Source: an uncultured Dialister sp.
GTDB lineage: Bacteria > Bacillota > Negativicutes > Veillonellales > Dialisteraceae
Length of the DNA: 7,741 bases
Direction: 5' to 3'
Assembly (NCBI GenBank): GCA_900547785.1
Contig: URIB01000026.1
Span: forward strand, 1 to 7,741
Below the pieces are notes generated by a model. That model worked only from the letters and a program-made list of their open reading frames with translations, was not told the DNA's origin and did no database searches. Shown in pieces: positions 1 to 5,836 of this stretch. The translations under genes were made by a program, and so were the position numbers. Position 1 is the stretch's first letter; each line of letters begins with the position of its first letter.

Positions 1-85
1 TACCCATGCCGAACACGGAAGTTAAGCTCACAAACGCCGAAAGTACTTGGCCGGAGGCGGCCCGGGAGGATAGGAAGCTGCTGAT
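1..85 (+). rRNA. rrf: 5S ribosomal RNA, 3' part (5' end outside the window)
   Basis: The first bases match the most conserved part of bacterial 5S rRNA: the CCATGCCGAACACGGAAGTT segment at about 4-23, followed by AAGCTC. The later GGAGGATAGG element (65-74) corresponds to the usual GAGAGTAGG region before the 3' helix. Roughly the first 30 nucleotides are missing because the window starts inside the gene. The exact 3' end is estimated at about position 85 because the pairing 5' strand of the terminal helix is not visible. The gene should be the last of an rRNA operon, since a terminator follows directly and no tRNA is seen downstream. Confidence 0.93.
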
Positions 86-96
86 AGATACACCAA

Positions 97-126
97 AAGC
101 ACTTACAGTCATGTAGGTGCTTTTTT
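97..126 (+). terminator. Rho-independent terminator of the rRNA operon
   Basis: An 11-bp stem (97-107 pairing with 112-122, one G-T wobble) with a 4-base GTCA loop is followed by a T run ending at 126. It lies about a dozen bases past the 5S 3' end, the expected place for the end of an rRNA transcript. Confidence 0.92.
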
Positions 127-354
127 CTTGTAAAAGTTATGTGCAATAATTTGCATAAGCATATAGGCTGACAAATGTAAAATGTAATTCGTGTTTTTAT
201 AGAAAATCTATTTTCAAAATGGCTATACTGGTAGAATCGGAATTTGATTTTATATTCTCTTATGTAATGCGGTGTAATCCGGTTTTGGTGGCGTGTTTTC
301 TAATATCTTACTTTTGCAGAGAGAAATATAATCATCTTTTTTAGACGATTTTTA
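127..354. other. Gene-free spacer between the rRNA terminator and the next promoter
   Basis: This AT-rich stretch has no open frame with a usable start and ribosome binding site, and no tRNA-like fold. Two short palindromes stand out: TGCAA-TAAT-TTGCA at 142-155 and GAAAAT-CT-ATTTTC at 202-215. Both are AT-rich and short enough to be chance. A TATACT hexamer at 224-229 has no convincing -35 partner. I see nothing else here. Confidence 0.6.
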
Positions 355-383
355 TTGAATAAAATCAGGGAGCTTGCTATGAT
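355..383 (+). promoter_or_regulatory. Sigma-70-type promoter with extended -10 for the pseudouridine synthase gene
   Basis: A -35 box TTGAAT (355-360) is separated by exactly 17 bp from a -10 box TATGAT (378-383). The bases TGC directly before the -10 make it an extended -10 element. The start point would fall near 390, giving a leader of roughly 28 bases. The following ribosome binding site AAGAGGA (407-413) lies 4 bases before the ATG at 418. Confidence 0.75.
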
Positions 384-417
384 AAAATATAAATGATTAG
401 CTACAAAAGAGGACTCT

Positions 418-1308
418 ATGCGTTTGGAATTTATTGTGCCTGCTTCGCAGGACGGGCGGAAATTGAAATCTTGTATTCGTTCTTATAAGGGGATTTCCGC
501 TTCACTTTGGAAACGAATCAAATGGGACGGAAGGGTTACGATTGACGGTGTGGAAAACAGAAATGCCAATATCATTCTTCGTGAGGGAAATGTTGTAGTT
601 TGTGAATGGGAAGAGCGTGCGGATATCATTCCTTCCGACAGACCTGTTGATATTTTGTATGAGGATCCTTTTCTTTTGGTGGCGAATAAGCCTGTGCAGA
701 TGTTGATTCACCCTACAAGTCGCGGAGTGCAAGATACGTTGGTGAATGCGGTGGCGGGGTATTTCCAAAGGGAAAGTATAGTATCCGGGATTCATCCTAT
801 CTATCGTTTGGACAGAAATACGACAGGTGTGGTGGTGGTTGCTAAATCGGCGAGAATCCAACATGCACTCTCTAAAACCCACGACCGGATTTATAGGGAA
901 TATATAGCGATTGCAGAAGGAAATATCACGGAAGATTCAGGAATTATTGATGAACCTGTCGGGCGCAAAGAGGGAAGTATTGTAGAGTGGACGGTCCGCC
1001 GTGATGGAAAAACGGCACGGACGGAATTTGCAGTAATAGAGAGAAAAGAAAAATTTACGGTTCTCCGGTTACATCTTTTGACGGGACGGACACATCAGAT
1101 CCGCGTGCATTTGTCCCATGCAGGGCATCCTTTACTGGGAGATGATTTATACGGCGGTGATACCCGTTTGATAGACAGGCAGGCACTTCATGCGTTCTCT
1201 GTACGATTCACTCATCCTGAAACAGGAGAAACTCTCTATTTTGAGGCACCGTTGCCGGAAGATATGCAGAAATTGATTACTAAAAAACGGAAAAATGATG
1301 AAATATAG
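418..1308 (+). CDS. RluA/RluD-family 23S rRNA or tRNA pseudouridine synthase
   Basis: This 296-residue protein should convert specific uridines in structured RNA to pseudouridine in the cytoplasm. Residues about 12-65 look like an S4-type RNA-binding domain (a short helix pair, then VTIDGV and a GNVVV strand). The catalytic domain follows. The catalytic motif R-L-D-x-x-T-x-G is at 130-137, with D132 as the expected nucleophilic aspartate. The family's C-terminal signature LTGRTHQIRVHL is at 221-232, followed by GHPLLGDDLYG (236-246). Length is typical for the family. The motif begins Tyr-Arg-Leu-Asp where RluA-type enzymes most often have His-Arg-Leu-Asp. The gene is monocistronic, with its own promoter and terminator, just downstream of an rRNA operon. 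Family assignment is secure. The target uridine cannot be told from sequence, so no gene symbol is given. Confidence 0.93.
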   Translation: MRLEFIVPASQDGRKLKSCIRSYKGISASLWKRIKWDGRVTIDGVENRNANIILREGNVVVCEWEERADIIPSDRPVDILYEDPFLLVANKPVQMLIHPTSRGVQDTLVNAVAGYFQRESIVSGIHPIYRLDRNTTGVVVVAKSARIQHALSKTHDRIYREYIAIAEGNITEDSGIIDEPVGRKEGSIVEWTVRRDGKTARTEFAVIERKEKFTVLRLHLLTGRTHQIRVHLSHAGHPLLGDDLYGGDTRLIDRQALHAFSVRFTHPETGETLYFEAPLPEDMQKLITKKRKNDEI

Positions 1309-1330
1309 CGGGCAAGGCTTGTAGGAAATA

Positions 1331-1368
1331 AAAAACTGCGGTTTCAGAAAATGGACCGCAGCTTTTTT
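1331..1368. terminator. Bidirectional Rho-independent terminator between convergent units
   Basis: A 9-bp stem (1336-1344 pairing with 1353-1361, two wobbles at the loop end) encloses an 8-base loop. A T run (1363-1368) follows on the plus strand. The A run at 1331-1335 gives a T run on the minus strand. It sits 27 bases after the pseudouridine synthase stop and about 10 bases after the stop of the minus-strand small gene, so it can end both transcripts. Confidence 0.87.
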
Positions 1369-1370
1369 AT

Positions 1371-1601
1371 TTATAGGGTTTGTTTTCCAAAAATCGGATG
1401 AGATGTCAGGTGAAGACTTCGTTTTTCGATAATGTCCAGAGCATTTTCGATGGAAATATCCTGACGCTTTTTTTCGCTTTCATAAATCAGAACAGGACTA
1501 TCCGCGCCGACTTCACTGCCCGGGAGATAGATATATTCATCCGTTGCGGGATCGCCGTAAATAAATCCGGCCAGTAATTGGCTTTCTGCTAATTTGTGCA
1601 T
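1371..1601 (-). CDS. Small hypothetical protein (76 aa), last gene of the minus-strand unit
   Basis: I do not recognise this family. The evidence that it is a real gene is good. Its ATG lies inside the end of the metallophosphoesterase gene (13-bp overlap), with GGAGG 7 bases upstream of the start, so translation is probably coupled to the gene before it. The stop falls just before a bidirectional terminator. The product is acidic and soluble, without a signal peptide or membrane segment. The N-terminal half reads like beta strands (AGFIYGDP, DEYIYLPG, SPVLIYES). The second half (about 44-60) looks helical and charged (EKKRQDISIENALDIIEK). Position suggests a role linked to the upstream phosphoesterase, but nothing in the sequence shows what that role is. 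A frame on the opposite strand (1380-1577) has no comparable start signals. Confidence 0.72.
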   Translation of the reverse strand: MHKLAESQLLAGFIYGDPATDEYIYLPGSEVGADSPVLIYESEKKRQDISIENALDIIEKRSLHLTSHPIFGKQTL

Positions 1602-2308
1602 TTCATTTCCTCCAAGTCACAAATGGGGAGCGGTTTGAAGTCCAGATAATCCGCGGAAGTCAGATGAAGTTTGATGCCCTCCAGTTCATTAGGCAGGTTC
1701 ATGAAATTCGGTTTGCCGTGGATATGTCCGTAAATGCAATCGGTCACGCCGTATTTCTTCATGATAGCCAGCATGTGTGTTGGCTCTTTTTTTTCATCAA
1801 ACGGGGGGTAGTGAAGTACGGCAAATATTTTTTCGGCTTGGAATTTTTGAGCCGCTTGCAGTGAGCGTTCCAACCGTCCTTCTTCACGTAAAATAATCGG
1901 TTTGTCGTCTTCGGTCAATTTTTTTGACGTTTCCGCAATCCAACCCCGTGTGCCTGCAAGTGCAATGTGTCCGGCCAGCAGGGCGGAGTTGAATAAAAAT
2001 TCAAAAGCATGACCGGTCATTTGATGCATTTTTGTTACGGTACTCCACCAGTAGTCATGATTTCCGCGAACGATGATTTTTCTTCCCGGCAGTGCGGCTA
2101 CGGTTTTCAAGTCTGAGAGCGCATCTTCCAAATGGAGCGCCCAGGAAAGATCACCGGCAATGATGACAGTATCTTCCTCACAAATCGTGTCATGCCAGGC
2201 AGTCATGATTTTTTCTCTGTGATTTTTCCAATTTTCGCCGAAAATATCCATCGGTTTCGTTGGCGGATTTCCCGATAAATGGAAATCGCTGAAAGCATAA
2301 AGTTTCAT
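1589..2308 (-). CDS. Calcineurin-like metallophosphoesterase (COG1768-type)
   Basis: This 239-residue protein carries the full set of metal-binding motifs of the calcineurin-like phosphoesterase superfamily: D-x-H (D8, H10), GDLSW (D53), GNHD (N83, H84, D85), a lone His in LHYPP (H166) and GHIHG (H195, H197). These residues normally bind a two-metal centre that hydrolyses phosphomono- or diesters. Length and the YWW residues after GNHD fit the small cytoplasmic predicted phosphohydrolases of the COG1768 type; I place it there from memory. There is no signal peptide. It starts 14 bp after the stop of the DUF4931 gene, with GAGGAG about 10 bases upstream of its ATG, and overlaps the next small gene, so the three form one transcription unit. 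Its substrate is unknown. Confidence 0.92.
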   Translation of the reverse strand: MKLYAFSDFHLSGNPPTKPMDIFGENWKNHREKIMTAWHDTICEEDTVIIAGDLSWALHLEDALSDLKTVAALPGRKIIVRGNHDYWWSTVTKMHQMTGHAFEFLFNSALLAGHIALAGTRGWIAETSKKLTEDDKPIILREEGRLERSLQAAQKFQAEKIFAVLHYPPFDEKKEPTHMLAIMKKYGVTDCIYGHIHGKPNFMNLPNELEGIKLHLTSADYLDFKPLPICDLEEMKCTN

Positions 2309-2322
2309 TGATCAAAAGCTCC

Positions 2323-3084
2323 TCAGTTACCGAAATACGCTGGAGATTTCAAAGTCCGCAGCATGGTGCGGATACTTTTTTCATCAAGGATATGAGTGAC
2401 CCGGTAGCCTATATAAAGCGGACTTGCGGAATAACGGGGACATATTTTTACATGAATGTTTTTCATTTTATAAAAAAACAGATTATAACTGTTGCAGGAA
2501 AGAGGAAAGTCTTCCAAGACGAAACGGGCTGCTTTTTGCAACGTATCGGCAAAAGTATCAAGCTGTCCGTCCGACTTCAACGTGACATTCAATTCACCCA
2601 TTCCGCAAATGGGATAAGAAGAAATGGAAGCATAGCAGTTGCTATCCTCATGAAAGACAGTGCCTAAAAAGTTCTCGTCGGAAATATTCTCATGGTAGTC
2701 ATATTCTTTAAGACCGATAATTTGTGAGTGAGGATGACGCTGGGAACCGCCGGCACCGGGACCGTAATTTCTGAAATAAATCACGGACTTGAAATCCGGA
2801 TTTCTTTCCATAGATTCCCATTTTTCCAAACCGAAAGAAATGACATCATGCAATTTGAGGGAGTCATATTGAGTGAACTCCGAATTGTGTTTTTCCGTTT
2901 CAATAATCAAAGTCGGACAGGTTTTTTCAAAGATGGGAAATTTATTCATCAGCCAGAGCATATCTTTTTTTTCATCCAGAATATCCGTCAGTGTACTCCG
3001 TTCACAAAAGGGACAGGATTTCTGTTTTCCCGAACGGGGTTTTTCTTTGCCTATAGATACATCATATACAAGGGGTGTTTTCAT
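2323..3084 (-). CDS. DUF4931 family protein, GalT-like (HIT superfamily nucleotidyltransferase fold)
   Basis: This 253-residue protein resembles galactose-1-phosphate uridylyltransferase in its key motifs. CPFC (C24, C27) matches the N-terminal zinc-binding pair. GSQRHPHSQI (113-122) matches the GalT active-site HPHxQ motif, in which the first His binds metal and the second (H119 here) is the nucleotidylated nucleophile. FRNYGPGAGG just upstream fits the nucleotide-binding loop. It is shorter than true GalT (about 350 residues), and no galK or galE is nearby, so a Leloir role is unlikely. DUF4931 proteins of Bacillota have this length and these motifs. It is first in a three-gene minus unit and has an AAGAAGG ribosome binding site 6 bases before the ATG. 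It is probably a nucleotidyl transferase or hydrolase of unknown substrate, acting in the cytoplasm. Confidence 0.8.
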   Translation of the reverse strand: MKTPLVYDVSIGKEKPRSGKQKSCPFCERSTLTDILDEKKDMLWLMNKFPIFEKTCPTLIIETEKHNSEFTQYDSLKLHDVISFGLEKWESMERNPDFKSVIYFRNYGPGAGGSQRHPHSQIIGLKEYDYHENISDENFLGTVFHEDSNCYASISSYPICGMGELNVTLKSDGQLDTFADTLQKAARFVLEDFPLSCNSYNLFFYKMKNIHVKICPRYSASPLYIGYRVTHILDEKSIRTMLRTLKSPAYFGN

Positions 3085-3105
3085 AATGAACCTTCTTTCT
3101 GATTC

Positions 3106-3114
3106 ATTATATCA
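3106..3114 (-). promoter_or_regulatory. Extended -10 promoter of the DUF4931-phosphoesterase unit
   Basis: On the minus strand the sequence reads TGATATAAT: a perfect TATAAT (3111-3106) preceded by TG-A, an extended -10. No good -35 lies 16-18 bp upstream, which extended -10 promoters can tolerate. The start point would be near 3099, giving a leader of about 15 bases that just includes the ribosome binding site AAGAAGG (3097-3091). Confidence 0.6.
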
Positions 3115-3181
3115 TGGAGAAATACAAGCGCTTCTATAAGAACGGAACATGAAAAATTATTTTTGTTTTTTTGGAAAAAAT

Positions 3182-3210
3182 TTGACAAAAGAGAATCAAT
3201 AGGGTAATAT
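3182..3210 (+). promoter_or_regulatory. Strong sigma-70-type promoter of the amino acid ABC operon
   Basis: A perfect -35 TTGACA (3182-3187), a 17-bp spacer and a near-consensus -10 TAATAT (3205-3210) are present. A/T tracts directly upstream (about 3154-3181) look like an UP element. The start point would be near 3217, giving a leader of about 50 bases, too short for a T-box or riboswitch. An 11-bp symmetric site (TTATG-T-CATAA, 3210-3220) overlaps the expected start. The ribosome binding site AAAGGAG (3251-3257) is 8 bases from the ATG at 3266. Confidence 0.85.
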
Positions 3211-3265
3211 TATGTCATAACATCACTTTACTAAGATAAAGAGTTAAAGAAAAGGAGAAAAAATT

Positions 3266-4075
3266 ATGAACTGGAAAAAAATGATGATTGTCGGTGCATT
3301 GGCAGTGGGAACTGTAGGATTTATGACCGGATGCGGCGGAGATAAAAAAGCGGACGCCCCGGCGGCGGACAAAAGCGGCAAGCCTGCGAAAATTGTGGCA
3401 GGCATGGACGATACCTTTGCACCGATGGGATTCCGGGATGACAAAGGAGAAATTGTAGGATTTGATATTGATATGGCAAAAGCAATTTCTAAAGAAATCG
3501 GAGTGCCTATCGAATTTAAGCCGATTGACTGGGCAAGTAAAGAAACGGAGTTGGAATCGGGACGTATCGACTGTATCTGGAACGGTTTTACCATGACGCC
3601 GGAACGGCAAAAAGTACTGGCATTCACAAAACCCTATATGGATAACGTACAGGCCTATGTAGTTCTGAAAGACAGCCCTGCTAAAACAGCGGAAGATTTG
3701 AAAGGGAAAAGATTATCCATTCAGGAAGCAAGTACGGCAGAAACAGTTCTGAATAGAGAAGGGAACTTGAAAAAATCATTCAGCGATATTAAAGCCTATC
3801 CGGATCTCACCGCCTGCCTCATGGATTTGGAGTCGGGCCGTGCCGATGCGGTTCTGGCGGATACCGTTCTGATTGAATACTACATGACAAAGAAACCGGG
3901 GGTATTCCGTGAATTACCGGAAGAAGTGGCGAAAGATACATTCTCTATCGGTATCAAAAAAGATAATGAGGCTCTTGTAAAATTATTGAATGACGGCATT
4001 GAAAAAATTATCGCCAACGGAGAGGGCGCTAAAGTATCCGAAAAATGGTTCGGAAAAGATGTCATGCTGAAATAA
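3266..4075 (+). CDS. Polar amino acid ABC importer, substrate-binding lipoprotein (SBP_bac_3 family)
   Basis: This 269-residue protein captures an amino acid outside the cytoplasmic membrane and delivers it to the permease encoded next. Residues 1-22 are a lipoprotein signal peptide (MNWKK, then a hydrophobic core) ending in a lipobox M-T-G-C, so Cys23 should carry the lipid anchor. A charged linker (24-40) follows, then one family-3 solute-binding domain (about 42-265). Visible family landmarks are GFDIDMAKAI (65-74), T-P-E-R-Q with Arg114 at the place of the carboxylate-binding Arg of HisJ-type proteins, SIQEAS (151-156) and the hinge-proximal ADAVLADT (193-200). The family binds histidine, glutamine, arginine, cystine and similar substrates. 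Which one is bound here cannot be decided by eye. It is first in the operon and is followed by a hairpin, consistent with higher expression than the membrane parts. Confidence 0.94.
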   Translation: MNWKKMMIVGALAVGTVGFMTGCGGDKKADAPAADKSGKPAKIVAGMDDTFAPMGFRDDKGEIVGFDIDMAKAISKEIGVPIEFKPIDWASKETELESGRIDCIWNGFTMTPERQKVLAFTKPYMDNVQAYVVLKDSPAKTAEDLKGKRLSIQEASTAETVLNREGNLKKSFSDIKAYPDLTACLMDLESGRADAVLADTVLIEYYMTKKPGVFRELPEEVAKDTFSIGIKKDNEALVKLLNDGIEKIIANGEGAKVSEKWFGKDVMLK

Positions 4076-4090
4076 TAGAAACGATAAAAA

Positions 4091-4123
4091 GGGCGGACTC
4101 CCAAAGTCTGCCCCTTATTTTTG
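4091..4123 (+). terminator. Intercistronic hairpin / partial terminator after the binding-protein gene
   Basis: A 9-bp GC-rich stem (4091-4099 pairing with 4105-4113, one wobble) with a 5-base loop is followed by an interrupted T tract, CTTATTTTT (4114-4122). The tract is weaker than in the other terminators of this window. It could act as a partial terminator or as a 3' stabiliser of the upstream mRNA, lowering permease and ATPase output relative to the binding protein. Confidence 0.72.
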
Positions 4124-4149
4124 ATAGTGACCGGGAACATGCTCGTATA

Positions 4150-4178
4150 TGTTCATTTCAAAGAAGATGAAGTATAAT
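4150..4178 (+). promoter_or_regulatory. Putative internal promoter before the permease gene
   Basis: A perfect TATAAT (4173-4178) lies 17 bp downstream of TGTTCA (4150-4155), a weak -35 with three of six consensus bases. The start point would be near 4185, about 35 bases before the permease ATG. The -35 box overlaps the right arm of the inverted repeat GAACAT-N8-ATGTTC (4135-4154). Being placed after an intercistronic terminator makes it plausible, but it is not proven. Confidence 0.45.
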
Positions 4179-4220
4179 GAATGGCGGTTTACTATAACAA
4201 AGGATTTAAAGGAGTTTGTG

Positions 4221-4868
4221 ATGGATTATATTATCCGCATATTACCGAATATGTTTGCCGGACTGGGTATCTCGGCACAAATATTTCTTCTGACAATTAT
4301 ACTGTCTCTTCCTATAGGAATGCTTCTTGCCTTGGTCAGAATTTCAAAAGTAGGACTTTTCCGACGTCTGGCGGAAGCGTACATCTATTTGATGAGAGGG
4401 ACGCCGCTGATGCTTCAAATTATGTTCATTTACTACGGACTGCCGCTTATGCTGAATATACAAATCAATGATTTTCCGGCGGCGATTCTTGCTTTTGTTG
4501 CCAACTATGCGGCGTATTTTGCGGAAATATTCCGCGGTGGGATTCAATCCATCAGTAAAGGGCAGTACGAAGGAGCGAAAGTCCTCGGTTTCACTTATAA
4601 GCAGACCATGTGGCACGTCATTTTGCCCCAGGTGGTGAAGCGGGTCATTCCGCCCTTGGGAAACGAAACAATCACCTTGCTGAAAGATACGTCCTTGGTG
4701 TATATACTCGCCATGAATGATCTCATGCGCGTGACTCGCGCCTTTGTACAGAGAGATTTTGATACGACGCCGTTTTTAGTGGCTGCCGTATTCTATCTGG
4801 TGTGTACCGCCGTTTTGACAAAAATTTTGACGTATGTGGAAAACCGCTACGCCGTTTATGAGGAGTGA
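4221..4868 (+). CDS. Polar amino acid ABC importer, permease subunit (HisM/GlnP-type)
   Basis: This 215-residue membrane protein forms the translocation pathway for the amino acid. I chose the ATG at 4221 because AAAGGAG (4208-4214) lies 6 bases upstream and the resulting length and N-terminus (MDYIIRILPNMFAGLGISAQ) are typical. The longer frame beginning at 4149 has no ribosome binding site and would start inside an inverted repeat. About five membrane segments are visible. MRGTPLMLQIMFIYYGLP (58-75) is the well-conserved family motif of polar amino acid permeases. The cytoplasmic EAA loop that contacts the ATPase is recognisable as QYEGAKVLGFTYKQTMWHVILPQ (about 114-136). It presumably works as a dimer with the downstream ATPase. 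Only 4 bp separate it from that gene. Confidence 0.94.
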   Translation: MDYIIRILPNMFAGLGISAQIFLLTIILSLPIGMLLALVRISKVGLFRRLAEAYIYLMRGTPLMLQIMFIYYGLPLMLNIQINDFPAAILAFVANYAAYFAEIFRGGIQSISKGQYEGAKVLGFTYKQTMWHVILPQVVKRVIPPLGNETITLLKDTSLVYILAMNDLMRVTRAFVQRDFDTTPFLVAAVFYLVCTAVLTKILTYVENRYAVYEE

Positions 4869-4872
4869 AGAT

Positions 4873-5631
4873 ATGAGCTTTATTGAAATGAAAAATATCC
4901 GGAAAGATTTCGGAAAAAATACCATTCTTCACGGCGTAGACATGAACTTGGAAAAAGGGCAGGTCATTTCCATCATCGGTCCGTCCGGTGCCGGGAAAAG
5001 TACATTGCTCCGCTGTCTGAACCATTTGGAAATTATTCAAGGCGGTTCTATCTGTGTAGATGGAGAGTATTTGGCAAAAGAAGAAAACGGAAAAGTCGTT
5101 TATGCGGAAGATAAAGAGATACGGAAAATCATTTTGCGAATGGGCATGGTATTCCAATCCTTTAACCTGTTTCCTCATATGACGGTGATGGAAAATATTC
5201 TGGCAGCACCTGTTTATGTAAAAGGGAAAAAACGGGAAGAAATATGGCCGATGGCAGAAGCGCTTTTAGAAAAAGTCGGACTTCTAAATAAAAAAGACGT
5301 TTACCCCGGCCGGTTGTCGGGCGGACAAAAACAGCGTGTGGCGATAGCCAGAGCCTTGGCTATGAATCCGGACATCATGCTTTTTGATGAGCCGACATCG
5401 GCGCTGGATCCGGAGCTGACGGGGGAAGTTTTGAAAACGATCCAGCAGCTTGCTGACGAAAATATGACCATGGCGATCGTTACCCATGAAATGGCATTTG
5501 CCAAATCCGTTTCCGATAAAATTTTATTCATGGTGGACGGGAAAGTCGAAGAAGAAGGAACAAGTGAAGACATATTTGAAACCCCCCGGAGCGAAAGGAC
5601 AAAATCGTTTTTACAATCTATTTTGAGATAA
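4873..5631 (+). CDS. Polar amino acid ABC importer, ATP-binding subunit (GlnQ/HisP-type)
   Basis: This 252-residue cytoplasmic ATPase powers the importer. All nucleotide-binding motifs are intact: Walker A GPSGAGKST (36-44), Q-loop Q95 in VFQSFNLFPH, signature LSGGQKQR (148-155), Walker B IMLFDEP (168-174) with catalytic E173, D-loop SALD (176-179) and switch His205 in IVTHEM. The start at 4873 is supported by GAGGAG (4860-4865), 7 bases upstream and formed by the last codons of the permease gene. The upstream-extended frame from 4834 would overlap the permease and add residues foreign to the family. Tight spacing suggests translational coupling to the permease. Family and role are secure. 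The GlnQ-like name does not prove glutamine as substrate. Confidence 0.96.
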   Translation: MSFIEMKNIRKDFGKNTILHGVDMNLEKGQVISIIGPSGAGKSTLLRCLNHLEIIQGGSICVDGEYLAKEENGKVVYAEDKEIRKIILRMGMVFQSFNLFPHMTVMENILAAPVYVKGKKREEIWPMAEALLEKVGLLNKKDVYPGRLSGGQKQRVAIARALAMNPDIMLFDEPTSALDPELTGEVLKTIQQLADENMTMAIVTHEMAFAKSVSDKILFMVDGKVEEEGTSEDIFETPRSERTKSFLQSILR

Positions 5632-5641
5632 AGTTGTGCAA

Positions 5642-5681
5642 AAAAAATACAAGCCGTTGCATGCATCGGTTTGTATTTTTT
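5642..5681 (+). terminator. Rho-independent terminator of the ABC operon
   Basis: A 15-bp stem (5642-5656 pairing with 5667-5681, one G-T wobble) encloses a 10-base loop that contains the palindrome TGCATGCA. The stem base is an A run on the left and a T run on the right, so it could also act on transcripts from the other strand. It begins 11 bases after the ATPase stop codon. Confidence 0.9.
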
Positions 5682-5758
5682 ATTATCAAAAAGAGAAACA
5701 GGAAGACATGTACCTATAAAAAAAATTAATTAAAAGCGGATAAAGAAAAATACCCATA

Positions 5759-5775
5759 ATCATGCCTGGCATGAT
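5759..5775. promoter_or_regulatory. Perfect 17-bp palindrome, probable operator of the symporter gene
   Basis: ATCATGCC-T-GGCATGAT is a perfect inverted repeat of two 8-bp arms around one central base. It overlaps the extended -10 region of the putative symporter promoter, about 60 bp before the start codon. No T run follows, so it is not a terminator. Its size and position fit a dimeric helix-turn-helix repressor site. I do not recognise the regulator. Confidence 0.6.
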
Positions 5776-5780
5776 ATAGT
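5772..5780 (+). promoter_or_regulatory. Putative extended -10 promoter of the symporter gene
   Basis: TATAGT (5775-5780) is preceded by TG-A (5772-5774), an extended -10. The best -35 candidate, TACCCA (5751-5756, 18-bp spacing), is weak. An alternative -10, TACAAT (5781-5786), lies directly next to it. Either would give a leader of about 45-50 bases. A weak intrinsic promoter overlapping a palindrome suggests regulated expression. Confidence 0.45.
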
Positions 5781-5836
5781 TACAATGTATTTTATTATAT
5801 GAGCAGAGGGGAACTGTGCTCACGAGGAGGTATAGC

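Noticed and set aside
502..882. Minus-strand frame opposite the pseudouridine synthase
   Set aside because: It is fully antisense to a clear enzyme gene, with no start signals and no recognisable product.
3217..3265. Riboswitch or T-box leader before the ABC operon
   Set aside because: The leader is only about 50 bases, AT-rich, and has no stem-terminator pair or T-box sequence.
4149..4220. N-terminal extension of the permease to an ATG at 4149
   Set aside because: There is no ribosome binding site, it would start inside an inverted repeat and cover the internal -10 box, and the ATG at 4221 has AAAGGAG at 6 bases and gives the usual family length.
5762..5786. Sigma-54 promoter (CTGGCAT as a -24 element)
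   Set aside because: TGGCAT at 5767-5772 resembles a -24 box, but the bases at the required spacing are not TTGC, and the GG belongs to the palindrome instead.
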